Of a stretch of 64,000 nt of DNA, positions 42,019-51,595 are shown one piece after another. The notes below the pieces were generated by a model. That model was not told the DNA's origin. It did no database searches and worked only from the letters and a program-made list of their open reading frames with translations. Position 1 is the first letter of the stretch, and every line of letters starts with the position of its first letter. Position numbers and translations under genes: made by a program. This DNA is from an uncultured Candidatus Saccharibacteria bacterium (lineage in GTDB: Bacteria; Patescibacteriota; Saccharimonadia; Saccharimonadales; Saccharimonadaceae): assembly GCA_938033875.1 (NCBI GenBank), contig CALHKG010000014.1, positions 62,001 through 126,000 of the forward strand. The letters run 5' to 3'.

Positions 42019-43488
42019 ATGACTATTAGAACTCGTTTTGCACCAAGTCCGACTGGCTATATGCACGTCGGCGGTATGCGTACTGCGCTATTCGCTTGGC
42101 TCATCACCCGACAGTCAAATGGAAAGTTCATTCTGCGCATAGAAGATACCGACCAAAAAAGGGAAGTGTCTGGCAGCGAAGAACATATTTATGAATGCCT
42201 GAGGTGGCTTGACCTTGTGCCAGACGAAGGACCTGACAATTTTGGCGGCGAATTTGGACCGTACAAACAGTCAGAACGGCTTGACATTTACCAGAAATAT
42301 GCACAAAAACTCATTGACGCTGGTCGCGCTTATGCCGATCCGTACACGCCGGAGCAACTAGACGCTTTTCGCGAAGAAGCCAAAGCCCATAAAAAGCCTT
42401 TTTTGTACCGTGATTACCGCCCGGAGAACCCGCCGACCTGGGATGGTAGCCAGCCGCTACGCTTTCGTTCAGAGCCGAAAGCTTATACCTGGCACGACGA
42501 AGTCATGGGCGAAATGCACGCCGGCCCAGAGGTAATTGACGATTTTATATTAATAAAGTCCGATGGCTTTCCGACGTACAACTTTGCGCACATTGTCGAT
42601 GACGCCGAAATGGGAATCACCCACGTTATCCGCGGACAAGAGTTCCTTGCCAGCACGCCCAAATACCTTAATCTCTACGATGCGCTGGGTATACCTCGGC
42701 CAATATTCGCCTCGGTGCCGCCAATCATGAACGAACAGGGCACTAAGAAATTAGCCAAACGCGACGGCGCCAAAGACATCCTAGCCTACAGAGAGGAGGG
42801 CTATCTGACAGACGCCATGCTCAATTTCCTCGCCAGCCTGGGATGGAATGACGGCACCGAACAGGAAGTTTTCACCAGAGACGAATTGATCGAAAAATTC
42901 AGCCTGAAACGCGTCCAAAAATCTGGCGCGCGGTTTGACGAAAAACGCTTGTTGTGGCTTAACGGCGCTCATATACGCAATACTCCTGTCGATAAGCTTT
43001 ACGAGTATGTGTCGCCACGGGGAGATAACCCGCAAGAAGACGGAAAACAGACTGGTTTCTGGCCGGAATCCGCCTACGCCCCAAACATAACTAAGGAATA
43101 CCGCATGAAAGTGCTGACTTTAGCGCAAGACCGCCTGAAAATGTTTGAAGATTTACGCGGATTTGACTACTTTTTCGCGGATCCTGAAATTGACACAGAA
43201 TTAATTGATGGAAATAAGCAACTTCGCAAATTGACCGACGACGAACGGCGAGAGTTATTGTCAATTGCTCGCCAAGAATTCGAGAAAATTACAGATTGGA
43301 CGCCAGAAACAATTCAGAATTGCCTTAATGAATTACTGGAAACGACAGGGCAGAAGCCGGGGATTTTGTTTAGTCTGGTGAGAATTGTGACGACGTGGGC
43401 GCCGTTTAGTCCGCAACTTAACGACACGCTGGCGCTAATTGGCAAGGAAAAAACTCTGCAAAGAATCGATAATTATCTACAAAAATAG
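42019..43488 (+). CDS. gltX: Glutamyl-tRNA synthetase
   Basis: A 489-residue class I synthetase. The HIGH-type motif is RFAPSPTGYMHVGGMRTALF (near residues 5-24) and the KMSKS equivalent KLAKRDG (near 250), with the alpha-helical anticodon domain after. GHVIRGQEFLAST-type active-site residues are present (THVIRGQE). It may also charge tRNA-Gln in organisms with GatCAB; no glnS or gat genes are in the window. Confidence 0.97.
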   Translation: MTIRTRFAPSPTGYMHVGGMRTALFAWLITRQSNGKFILRIEDTDQKREVSGSEEHIYECLRWLDLVPDEGPDNFGGEFGPYKQSERLDIYQKYAQKLIDAGRAYADPYTPEQLDAFREEAKAHKKPFLYRDYRPENPPTWDGSQPLRFRSEPKAYTWHDEVMGEMHAGPEVIDDFILIKSDGFPTYNFAHIVDDAEMGITHVIRGQEFLASTPKYLNLYDALGIPRPIFASVPPIMNEQGTKKLAKRDGAKDILAYREEGYLTDAMLNFLASLGWNDGTEQEVFTRDELIEKFSLKRVQKSGARFDEKRLLWLNGAHIRNTPVDKLYEYVSPRGDNPQEDGKQTGFWPESAYAPNITKEYRMKVLTLAQDRLKMFEDLRGFDYFFADPEIDTELIDGNKQLRKLTDDERRELLSIARQEFEKITDWTPETIQNCLNELLETTGQKPGILFSLVRIVTTWAPFSPQLNDTLALIGKEKTLQRIDNYLQK

Positions 43489-43526
43489 TTTATTCGTGCG
43501 CCGAAAATGCTATACTAAGCATAAGC

Positions 43527-44633
43527 ATGAATGTTGAAAAAATAGATAAATCAGGACAAAAAAAGAACACTCGCTGGGAGTCGTTCAAAGAATGGGTAAA
43601 AAAGCATATTCTGGCAATTGTACTCGTGGTGAGCGCGGTGGTTATCGCTGGAGTTTTCATAATTGCAATTCACTCCATAAAATACGAACAGACCGTTAGC
43701 GTGGAACTGAAATTGCCAACTAAAAAACCCGCACCGAAGAAGTTTTATTCGCCGCTAACTGGCGTGGAAATCGCGAACGAAGCCGCCGCAAAGCTGCCCG
43801 TAACTGGCGTGATGATTGAGAATAGTCCAGCCGCCAGACCGCAGTCAGGGCTGAAGAAAGCTGGCGTGGTTTATGAAGCCGTGGCGGAGGGCGGAATTAC
43901 TAGGTTTTTGGCTCTGTACCAGGGAGAAAAGCCAGCGCTAATCGGTCCAGTGCGAAGCTTAAGATTATACTATCTGAGCTGGGCGGCGCCGTATCAAGCA
44001 TCAATCGCACACGTTGGCGGAAGCCCTAACGCTTTATCTCAAGTCAGAAACGGCAATTATCGCGACATCGACCAGTTCTTTAACGACGGATCATATTGGC
44101 GATCTCGCGACCGCTACGCGCCGCACAACGTCTACACCTCAGGAGAAAAACTTGACCAATTGAACAGTGCAAAAGGCTATAACAATTCCGAATTCACTAG
44201 CTTCGCGCGAGCAGACGGCAAGCCCGTCGAATCGCCAAACGCCACATCTGTAAACATAAACCTCAGCGGCTCACTCTACAATACCTCATACGCTTACGAT
44301 AAGGCGTCGAATTCTTACCTCAGGAGCATGGCTGGCGCGCCACATACAGATAGGGAAGATGGGCAAATTACTCCAAACACCGTTGTGGCTATGGAAGTGG
44401 GCGTTGAAGCTCGGGCTCAAAATTACGATGGCTACGAAGACGTCAAAACGACAGGATCCGGCAAAGCTTACATTTTCCAAAACGGCACAGTCGTCACCGC
44501 CACTTGGTCAAAAGCAGACATAAATTCGCCGCTTAAACTGACTGATGAATCTGGAAAAGACGTCGCCTTAAATCGCGGACAAACATGGATTGCAGCCTTC
44601 ACGCCAGGAAGGGGAAGTGTTTCATGGCAATAG
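43527..44633 (+). CDS. DUF3048 (YerB-like) exported protein
   Basis: A 368-residue protein with an N-terminal TM anchor (about 30-50) and a DUF3048 domain: PVTGVMIENSPAARPQSGL, AGVVYEAVAEGGITRFLALY, PALIGPVRSLRLYYL and SIAHVGGSPNAL. The C-terminal half has TVVAMEVG and the strand FTPGRGSVSW at the very end. The function of YerB is poorly defined. It overlaps the following kinase gene by 10 bp. Confidence 0.88.
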   Translation: MNVEKIDKSGQKKNTRWESFKEWVKKHILAIVLVVSAVVIAGVFIIAIHSIKYEQTVSVELKLPTKKPAPKKFYSPLTGVEIANEAAAKLPVTGVMIENSPAARPQSGLKKAGVVYEAVAEGGITRFLALYQGEKPALIGPVRSLRLYYLSWAAPYQASIAHVGGSPNALSQVRNGNYRDIDQFFNDGSYWRSRDRYAPHNVYTSGEKLDQLNSAKGYNNSEFTSFARADGKPVESPNATSVNINLSGSLYNTSYAYDKASNSYLRSMAGAPHTDREDGQITPNTVVAMEVGVEARAQNYDGYEDVKTTGSGKAYIFQNGTVVTATWSKADINSPLKLTDESGKDVALNRGQTWIAAFTPGRGSVSWQ

Positions 44634-46150
44634 ATCCGGCATCTAAAACCCTGCGCGAGTACAAACAATATTATTGCCAAAAAGTCATATTAGTCCTATT
44701 ATCAGCGAGCGCCTGCATCATATTAGGACTGGGAATCGCACTCCACTTCACGGCAATTTCCATATTCCAGCTAAATTTTTGGATTATCATTTTAATTACT
44801 GCTATCTTGCAAATCCTATTTTCAATTTCTATCGTTAAAATTATCGCTGCGCCGCTTAATAAAATTCTGGCGGCACTTTCTCATAAAATTGGCGAACTAA
44901 CCACCGACACTCCACCAAACCCCAACGATAAACGCTACGAAAAAACTGGATTTAAGACAGCGCTTCAGGCAATTTATGGCGATTATCAACCAGAGCAAAA
45001 ACCAACTAGTGACAACGACAAGCCAAAAATCCCGCTCACTCAAGCTCTAAATCAAGTCAGCACTGGCGTAGTAATTCTTAGTTCCAATCAGAAGATTATC
45101 TTCGCCAATTCCGCCGCCCCGATTTCCAGGAACGCAAAAGGCGAGGATTTTCTGGCGCTTGATTTTCTAAACGAACCGAGCATTTCCGATTGGCTTCACG
45201 AAATCTCCAATGAGAAAATTAAAGCCGAACGTCGCTGGCAACGCATTAGCACCAACCCCGACATCATCCAAAAAACGCGAATATTCGACATTGTGGCTTC
45301 ATTCGAGAAAGGCGCCGCCGCCGAAACTGTCATTTTCCTCATAGACAAGTCTGAAGGATATTTGCCAGAAGAAGAGGACCTCAATTTCATCTCATTTGCC
45401 GCTCACGAACTCCGCGGACCGATTACAGTTATTCGTGGCTATCTGGACATTATCAACGAAGAGTTTGCTGGACGCTTGCAGGGAGATGAAAGGCAACTTC
45501 TTGATAGGTTGGTCGTTTCGTCCAACCGCTTGTCCAGCTACATCGATAATATTCTTAACGTTGCCAGATATGATAGACACCACTTGAAGGTTTATTTACT
45601 GGAAGATACTGTCGCCAATATTTACGCCTCGATCGCTGATGATATGCAGCTTCGCGCCTCGACTCAACACAGAATGCTTAACGTCAATATCCCAGACGAC
45701 CTCCCAACCGTGGCCGCCGATCACGGAAGTATCGGGGAAGTAATTGGTAATCTAATTGACAATGCCATTAAATACAGTTTTGAGGGCGGGTCCGTAACCG
45801 TTTCCGCGGAGAAAAAAGGCGACTTCGTGGAAGTGTCTGTCGCTGATAATGGAATTGGTATGCCGGCAAATGTCGTGGACAATTTGTTCCACAAGTTCTA
45901 CCGATCACACAGATCACGCGAGGCTGTGGCTGGGACGGGAATTGGGCTTTATATTTGCAAAGCCTTTGTCGAATCTCACGGCGGCTCGATAATCGCTCGA
46001 TCCCGCGAAAACGAAGGCTCGGTCTTCTCGTTCACTTTGCCAATTTATGCTACAGTTAAAGATAAATTGCTAGAAGACGGGCAGTTGAATAATCAATTGA
46101 TACGAAAGGGCGGCGGCTGGATAAAAAATCACGCTATGTATAAGGGCTAG
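44624..46150 (+). CDS. Sensor histidine kinase
   Basis: A 508-residue membrane kinase. Two TM segments (about 19-40 and 48-70), a PAS-like region (about 135-240), HisKA (SFAAHELRGPITVIRGYL), and HATPase with NLIDNAIKYS, ADNGIGMP and AGTGIGLYICKAF. The ATG at 44624 is preferred for the GGAAGGGGAA Shine-Dalgarno. Cotranscribed with the receiver protein 8 nt downstream. Confidence 0.93.
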   Translation: MAIDPASKTLREYKQYYCQKVILVLLSASACIILGLGIALHFTAISIFQLNFWIIILITAILQILFSISIVKIIAAPLNKILAALSHKIGELTTDTPPNPNDKRYEKTGFKTALQAIYGDYQPEQKPTSDNDKPKIPLTQALNQVSTGVVILSSNQKIIFANSAAPISRNAKGEDFLALDFLNEPSISDWLHEISNEKIKAERRWQRISTNPDIIQKTRIFDIVASFEKGAAAETVIFLIDKSEGYLPEEEDLNFISFAAHELRGPITVIRGYLDIINEEFAGRLQGDERQLLDRLVVSSNRLSSYIDNILNVARYDRHHLKVYLLEDTVANIYASIADDMQLRASTQHRMLNVNIPDDLPTVAADHGSIGEVIGNLIDNAIKYSFEGGSVTVSAEKKGDFVEVSVADNGIGMPANVVDNLFHKFYRSHRSREAVAGTGIGLYICKAFVESHGGSIIARSRENEGSVFSFTLPIYATVKDKLLEDGQLNNQLIRKGGGWIKNHAMYKG

Positions 46151-46158
46151 GAGGAATT

Positions 46159-46542
46159 ATGATAAAGACAATTTTATGCGTGGAAGATGACCGATTTATT
46201 GGCGAAATGTACGTCAGGAGTCTACAAAAAGCGGGGTATGACGTGACGTGGGTGGTCGACGGGAATGACGGGCTAGTGGCGGCGCGCAACCAGAACTTTG
46301 ACTTGATAATCTTAGATTTAATGTTACCAGAGCAACGCGGCGACCAGATTTTAGACGCGCTGAGAAATAACAATGTCGATTTGGTTCCGAATAGTAAGAT
46401 TTTGATTATGACCAATTTTGAGCAGGACGAGGCTTCGCGTAAATCCGTCATGAGTCGCGTCGACGGATATCTGATTAAGGCCGACATTACGCCGCGGAAT
46501 TTGATAGAAGTCGTTAAGCAGATGAGTAGTGACGACTCTTAG
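46159..46542 (+). CDS. Single-domain response regulator
   Basis: A 127-residue receiver domain with no output domain. Acidic pair VEDD (8-11), phospho-Asp in LIILDLMLPE (near 54), IMTNF switch and Lys in YLIKADI. Shine-Dalgarno AGGAGG. It presumably relays signal from the adjacent kinase to another protein. Confidence 0.93.
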   Translation: MIKTILCVEDDRFIGEMYVRSLQKAGYDVTWVVDGNDGLVAARNQNFDLIILDLMLPEQRGDQILDALRNNNVDLVPNSKILIMTNFEQDEASRKSVMSRVDGYLIKADITPRNLIEVVKQMSSDDS

Positions 46543-46648
46543 CACAATTCATACAAAGCCATAGGATAAATAAAAAACGTAAAGTCGGCAAACACTTTCC
46601 TTAAATTAGGCAAAACTAAAGCGCAAAGATAGCAGAAAGAATGCTAGA

Positions 46649-47359
46649 ATGAGTAATATGACTACAATCGACATAAATCTTTCGCAATATCCAGACAGAT
46701 TTAAGGATAAGAAAATATCTTTCACAGAAGGTAAGCCTGCTTTTATTTTTGGCAGAAATGGCACCGGTAAAACCACTATAACCAACGCCATAATAGAACA
46801 GTATAGAGATTCTTATGACGTGAGAGTATTTAAAGATTTTGAAAATGTCGCCGAGAATAAACAGCTGAACGCAATAGCCCTTGGAGAGGAAAACTCTGAA
46901 ATTCAAGGTAAAATCAATGATCTAAACAGAAAAATTGATGAATTAAACGAAACAATAATAGATGACGACATTAATTATAATAATAACCTATGTGCAGAAT
47001 TTAAAAAGTCGGAAAGATCCTATAACGAATGCAGTAAGAAAATAGAAAAGTTCTTTACCAATAGTGCAGCACAGATAACCAGAAAGTGTAATCTTGGACG
47101 GAATTATAACAAGAATAATTTTAAAGATGATATAAAATTAAATCCGGTAGAGTTAAAGGAAGATGAGCTAAAAAATAATAATAGTATTATCAAAGAGGAT
47201 AAAAAAGAAATAGTCAATCTGTCACCAATTGAAGACTATGAGCTAAAAAAATTCTTACCTCTGCAAATGAAATTATTCGAACAGAAACACCCCAGCCGAC
47301 CAATCTACCAGAGCTATCAGACAATCCTGATAAGCAAAATTTCGCAAGGCAGGGTATGA
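46649..47359 (+). pseudogene. AAA_13 (RloC/PrrC-like) ATPase, N-terminal part, frameshifted
   Basis: 236 codons of the N-terminal ATPase half of an AAA_13 (PF13166) protein. Walker A is FGRNGTGKTT (residues 34-43), then a coiled coil. The reading frame leaves the family sequence at a run of four C (47290-47293); after that the out-of-frame tail SRPIYQSYQ is nonsense. One extra base there joins it to the next frame. Its TGA overlaps the ATG of the downstream part (ATGA), so a split two-chain form or slippage remains possible. Confidence 0.75.
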
Positions 47360-48801
47360 GACTTCATAAGCCGGGAGACAAGTGTTCTTTTTGTGGATCT
47401 ATTTTTGAAGACAACCGCTGGAACGAACTAAGCCGGTTCTTCAATGAAGAACTCGCAAAAACCGAAAAACGCATAAATCACGAACTTGACTACATTTCAG
47501 GAATCGAGGAGCAAATATATAAAATTAAGCGCATTGAGCCGGAGATGTTCTACGGACATTTATTAAAAGAGGTGTCGGAAGTTAACAACCTTATTACATC
47601 TAGAGCAAATGAGATAAAGATTTTTCTATCAATAATAAAAGGCGCTTTATTAGAAAAACAAAAATCTCCCTTCGTTAAGCTTGATCCAATAAAGGAAGAT
47701 ATTCCCAAGGGCTTTGAAGATATTAATAATAGAATAAAACAGCTAGTCGATGACGCGAATAATTTCACAAACGAAATCTCGGAAAGGAAAACAAAAGCAG
47801 AAAAGGCTATTCGCTTGAGCTACGTCGCACAACTCCTCAAGGAATTCGATTACACAAAAAATAACGAGCAGCTATCTATATTAAAATCCTTAATGGATAG
47901 TAAAAAAGAAGAAATTGAAAAAATAAAAGAAGATATCCGAGGGAAGAAAGAAGATATAAAAGACTTAATTTCAAAAACAAAGAATGAGCAGTTGGCGGCA
48001 ACAAAAATAAATCAGCTACTAAAACAATTCGGCATTAATTCTTTTTCTCTCGAGCTAGTACAGAATCCAGACAATAAACAAAAAGGTCAGTATCAAATTC
48101 TAGGATATAACGGTAAATTAAGAAATGTCGAAAATCTTAGTAGAGGAGAGATGAATATTGTAGCCTTCCTCTATTTTATCTTTAAGCTTGACGAAGAAGG
48201 GAACAGCAGCAATCCAAGGATAATTATTTTCGACGACCCAATGACAAGCAATGATGATGTTACACAGTATCTAATGATATCTGAACTTCAGCGCATTTAT
48301 TTAGCTATGATAAAGAAGAAAGGCTATTTCATAGTCCTTACTCACAACTGTCATTTCTACTTAAATGTCAGGAAAAGCCTAGAAAAATTTTACAAAAAAT
48401 ACGACAATATTCATCTATTATCAGATGGAAACAAAACATCCATACAGCCAGTTGACAAAGGAGACTGCGACCTCCATACCAGCTACGAGCTACTATGGAT
48501 AGAATTAAAATTCTTATACGTCGAGAACAAGCCAGCCTTAATGATTAGCTGCTGTAGGCGTATATGTGAAACATTCGAAAAATTTAACGGGATAAAAGAA
48601 TTTTACAAAGACAGTAATAAAAGTGCAAAAAAACTATTTGATGTCAACGTTCATTCTATTGATGACCTAGATAGCGAGCAGAGCGGCAAGACGAAAGAAG
48701 AGATAATAGAAATACTAAAAGAACTGTTCCGGTCTAATAACGCAGAGGATCACTTTACTAAATATTGGGAGCAAGATGATAACTCTAATAATATCCGCTG
48801 A
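47356..48801 (+). CDS. AAA_13 (RloC/PrrC-like) ATPase, C-terminal part
   Basis: 481 residues completing the frameshifted AAA_13 protein. CSFC (Cys10, Cys13) is a zinc-hook-like CxxC at the coiled-coil apex as in RloC. The second coil (about 25-210) is followed by the ABC signature LSRGE (261-265), Walker B RIIIFDDP (288-295) and THNCHF. The C-terminal segment CCRRICETFEKF with VHSIDD downstream resembles the Arg-Glu-His arrangement of anticodon nucleases, which is suggestive only. The open frame extends upstream of the ATG to the C run (NLPELSDNPDKQNFARQG). Likely phage defence. Confidence 0.75.
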   Translation: MRLHKPGDKCSFCGSIFEDNRWNELSRFFNEELAKTEKRINHELDYISGIEEQIYKIKRIEPEMFYGHLLKEVSEVNNLITSRANEIKIFLSIIKGALLEKQKSPFVKLDPIKEDIPKGFEDINNRIKQLVDDANNFTNEISERKTKAEKAIRLSYVAQLLKEFDYTKNNEQLSILKSLMDSKKEEIEKIKEDIRGKKEDIKDLISKTKNEQLAATKINQLLKQFGINSFSLELVQNPDNKQKGQYQILGYNGKLRNVENLSRGEMNIVAFLYFIFKLDEEGNSSNPRIIIFDDPMTSNDDVTQYLMISELQRIYLAMIKKKGYFIVLTHNCHFYLNVRKSLEKFYKKYDNIHLLSDGNKTSIQPVDKGDCDLHTSYELLWIELKFLYVENKPALMISCCRRICETFEKFNGIKEFYKDSNKSAKKLFDVNVHSIDDLDSEQSGKTKEEIIEILKELFRSNNAEDHFTKYWEQDDNSNNIR

Positions 48802-48870
48802 CTGCAAAGTCTGTATTTATACGAAAAGTTGAAGAATATTGAGAATTGAAGCATACTACTTCACAAATTA

Positions 48871-48898
48871 AAAAAAACATCTTCATGTAGATGTTTTT
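48871..48898. terminator. Bidirectional terminator
   Basis: ACATCT/AGATGT stem with a TCATGT loop, flanked by A7 and T5, serving both the AAA_13 gene and the convergent tRNA-Glu. Confidence 0.8.
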
Positions 48899-48915
48899 AA
48901 TAAGTTAACTATTTT

Positions 48916-48990
48916 TGGTGACCCCACCGGGAATCGAACCCGGGTTGCCAGGATGAGAACCTGGTGTCCTAACCGCTAGACGATAGGGCC
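48916..48990 (-). tRNA. tRNA-Glu (anticodon CTC)
   Basis: Acceptor GGCCCTA/TGGGGTC with G-U pairs, anticodon arm CCAGG-TTCTCAT-CCTGG, T arm CCGGG-TTCGATT-CCCGG; CCA encoded. Confidence 0.96.
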
Positions 48991-49029
48991 GCAACTCCAT
49001 GGATTATACCATGGAAAGGGAAGACTTGT

Positions 49030-49500
49030 CTACTTTTTCTCTATGTTAGACGTCGACTTTTTATAATAAGACAGCATAGCCCAAGAGCTATATATTAAAA
49101 CGACCAGAGAAATAACAATAGGAGAGAAATATAAATTGATCATACCAATAGTCGACAAGACTTTTACGATAAGCGCGTCTTTATTGGCAATGAGGAAAAA
49201 TAGCCCGAATCGTAAAAAGATGACTAATACATAAAATACGACCGTCGCACATCCAATAGCAGTCAAGACTTTTGAAACTTTATCAGTAATCCAATATCGT
49301 CCAATTTTATACCAATAGATTGAAATGCAAGCAAGTATGATAGCATACGCCCCTAAGATGTGACCCAGAGGACCAATGAACGATTTAAATATATCAGACG
49401 TGGCACTGATGAGGTTCGCCGAGATGAGACAAATTATCACAAAAACTACAGTTCGCTTGAAAGCTGAGTTACTTTGGTCGTTGTGCTGATCATGATTCAT
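49030..49500 (-). CDS. Four-TM membrane protein, unknown
   Basis: A 156-residue protein with TM segments at about 17-35, 45-65, 78-103 and 117-142, and a Lys-rich cytoplasmic tail. The ATG at 49500 is preferred because TATACT ends 6 nt before it (leaderless). I do not recognise a family. Divergent from the following histidine kinase gene. Confidence 0.7.
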   Translation of the reverse strand: MNHDQHNDQSNSAFKRTVVFVIICLISANLISATSDIFKSFIGPLGHILGAYAIILACISIYWYKIGRYWITDKVSKVLTAIGCATVVFYVLVIFLRFGLFFLIANKDALIVKVLSTIGMINLYFSPIVISLVVLIYSSWAMLSYYKKSTSNIEKK

Positions 49501-49560
49501 AGAGTTAGTATACCACATTTATCACTTGAGATTTTCCTGAAAATTCGCCATAATAAAAGC

Positions 49561-51543
49561 ATGAAAAAGGGCGGGATTTACTTTAAGCCTCACACAATTT
49601 CCAGATTTTGGCTAAGGAGATTGTGTGAAGTGGCATTACTGAGCTGTTTCACAATCATTCTTTTGTACGCATGGGCGCGATTTATACCGACCGGCTATCA
49701 ATTGCCAATCGGATTATCGGTCTCAGATTTGGCGGCTGGCGTGGCAGGAATCGGTAGTTTAATTGTGCTGATTTTATGTTTTTGGCTTCCCAGAAAACAC
49801 GAAACTGAAATCGGAATTTTTGTATATTTGTTAACCGTCGCCGTCGCCACAACCACCATAATTACCAGCGGCGGAGTTGTTTCGCCATTCTTAGTTATGT
49901 GGATTATCGTGGCAATTTTCGCAGGATTTTTCGGCGCAATAATCTCAGGAATAATGGGGCTTTTGGTTATTTTACAGATTATAGCCACCAGCGTTCAACA
50001 GGGAATAAATATACAATTCATCATCGGCTACCTATTCTTCGGATTTTTGCCTTTGATTTTCAGCCTTATTCTATGGATTCGCCGCCAAAAAACTGACGAC
50101 AATACATCCAATCTGGAGAATAAACTTTCCGCGGTTGAAAGTAAATCTGACGTAGTGATTAATGCCATCGATGACGGCGTTCTGGCGATCTCCAAAGACG
50201 GCAACATAGAATTAATCAATCCATCCGCCCAACAAATCATCGGCTGGGACCAAGGCGACGCGCTCGGACTCAACTGGAAAAGCGTCTTAAAACTCGTCAC
50301 CTCAGACGGAAAGGACGTAGAAGACCTCGAGAATCCAATTTCCCAATCTTTATCAAAAAATCAGCCAACACACAACGATAAATTATTCCTATTGACCAGC
50401 TCTGAAAAACGCATTTTAGTGTCAATCGTCAGTTCTCCAGTCGGCACAGATGGCGAAGGAATCATCGTAGTTTTCCGCGACATCACCAAAGAAAAAGCCG
50501 AGGAACGCGAGCAAGCCGAATTTATTTCCACCGCCAGCCACGAGATGCGCACGCCAGTTGCGTCAATTGAGGGCTATTTGGGACTGGCATTAAACCCAGC
50601 CACCGCACATATTGACGAAAAGGCGCGAGATTTCATCACCAAAGCTCACGAATCGGCACAACATCTGGGGCGCTTATTCCAAGATCTCCTTGATATCAGT
50701 AAGGTCGAAGACGGGCGAATGAAAAATAACCCGAAGATCATCAACGTAAACGAATTTTTGAAGGATATTTTTGATGGTTTAGCGACAAAAGCTAATGAAA
50801 AGCAGCTCAATTATATCTTCATGCCAGACATAATTGACGATGGTAAGGAAAAATCATTGCAGCCGATTTTTTATGCCAATATTGACCCTGATCATTTTAG
50901 GGAAGTTGTCAGCAATTTGATTGAAAATGCCATCAAATACACGCCATCGGGCGAAGTTGTCGTCAATGTTACCGGCGACGATAAACAGATTTCTGTAAGC
51001 GTGAAGGATAGTGGCATTGGCATTCCAGCCGAAGATATTCCGCATTTATTCCAGAAATTTTATCGGGTGGATAATTCTGACACGCGAGAAATTGGCGGAA
51101 CTGGCTTAGGGCTATATTTGAGCCGCCGCTTGGCCGAGGCGATGTCTGGAAACTTGCGAGTTGAAAGCAAATATAAAGAGGGAAGTACTTTCTATTTGGA
51201 AATTCCTCGTATGAGTAGTTCGGAAGCCAAGCAGCGATTAGAATCTGCGGAAGCTGAAAAGCTCGAAGATAAAACGCCGAACTCTTTGGCTTCAGAAAAA
51301 ATTGAAATTGCCACAGAAGAGAAGACGGAGAATATAGCAACTGAAAATAATAGCGAGATTGTCGATTTAGACCCAGTAGCAATCGTAACTCCAGAAAATC
51401 CAGCTCCAGCCGTACCGACCACTCCAGTAGTCCAGCCAGAAAATCCACAACCAGTCAGAAATTCTTCCGAGCCAACGCTGGCTGAAATTGAGGAAGAATT
51501 GCGACGAAAACGCCAGCAATTATCAATTCCTGGTCGCGAATAA
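49561..51543 (+). CDS. Membrane sensor histidine kinase with Pro-rich tail
   Basis: A 660-residue kinase. An N-terminal block of about six TM segments (20-185) is followed by PAS (about 215-330), HisKA (STASHEMRTPVASIEGYL), HATPase (NLIENAIKYTPSGEVV, GGTGLGLYLSRRL), and a low-complexity tail of about 110 residues rich in Glu, Pro and Thr. The tail is unusual for a kinase and matches the Pro/Gln-rich tail of the partner regulator. The ATG at 49561 is preferred over upstream ATGs because a TAATAA-type -10 lies just before it. Confidence 0.92.
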   Translation: MKKGGIYFKPHTISRFWLRRLCEVALLSCFTIILLYAWARFIPTGYQLPIGLSVSDLAAGVAGIGSLIVLILCFWLPRKHETEIGIFVYLLTVAVATTTIITSGGVVSPFLVMWIIVAIFAGFFGAIISGIMGLLVILQIIATSVQQGINIQFIIGYLFFGFLPLIFSLILWIRRQKTDDNTSNLENKLSAVESKSDVVINAIDDGVLAISKDGNIELINPSAQQIIGWDQGDALGLNWKSVLKLVTSDGKDVEDLENPISQSLSKNQPTHNDKLFLLTSSEKRILVSIVSSPVGTDGEGIIVVFRDITKEKAEEREQAEFISTASHEMRTPVASIEGYLGLALNPATAHIDEKARDFITKAHESAQHLGRLFQDLLDISKVEDGRMKNNPKIINVNEFLKDIFDGLATKANEKQLNYIFMPDIIDDGKEKSLQPIFYANIDPDHFREVVSNLIENAIKYTPSGEVVVNVTGDDKQISVSVKDSGIGIPAEDIPHLFQKFYRVDNSDTREIGGTGLGLYLSRRLAEAMSGNLRVESKYKEGSTFYLEIPRMSSSEAKQRLESAEAEKLEDKTPNSLASEKIEIATEEKTENIATENNSEIVDLDPVAIVTPENPAPAVPTTPVVQPENPQPVRNSSEPTLAEIEEELRRKRQQLSIPGRE

Positions 51544-51595
51544 TAGCCATAAGAACTATGGATTTTTTGTCAAAACTTCAGTATAGTATAAACAT

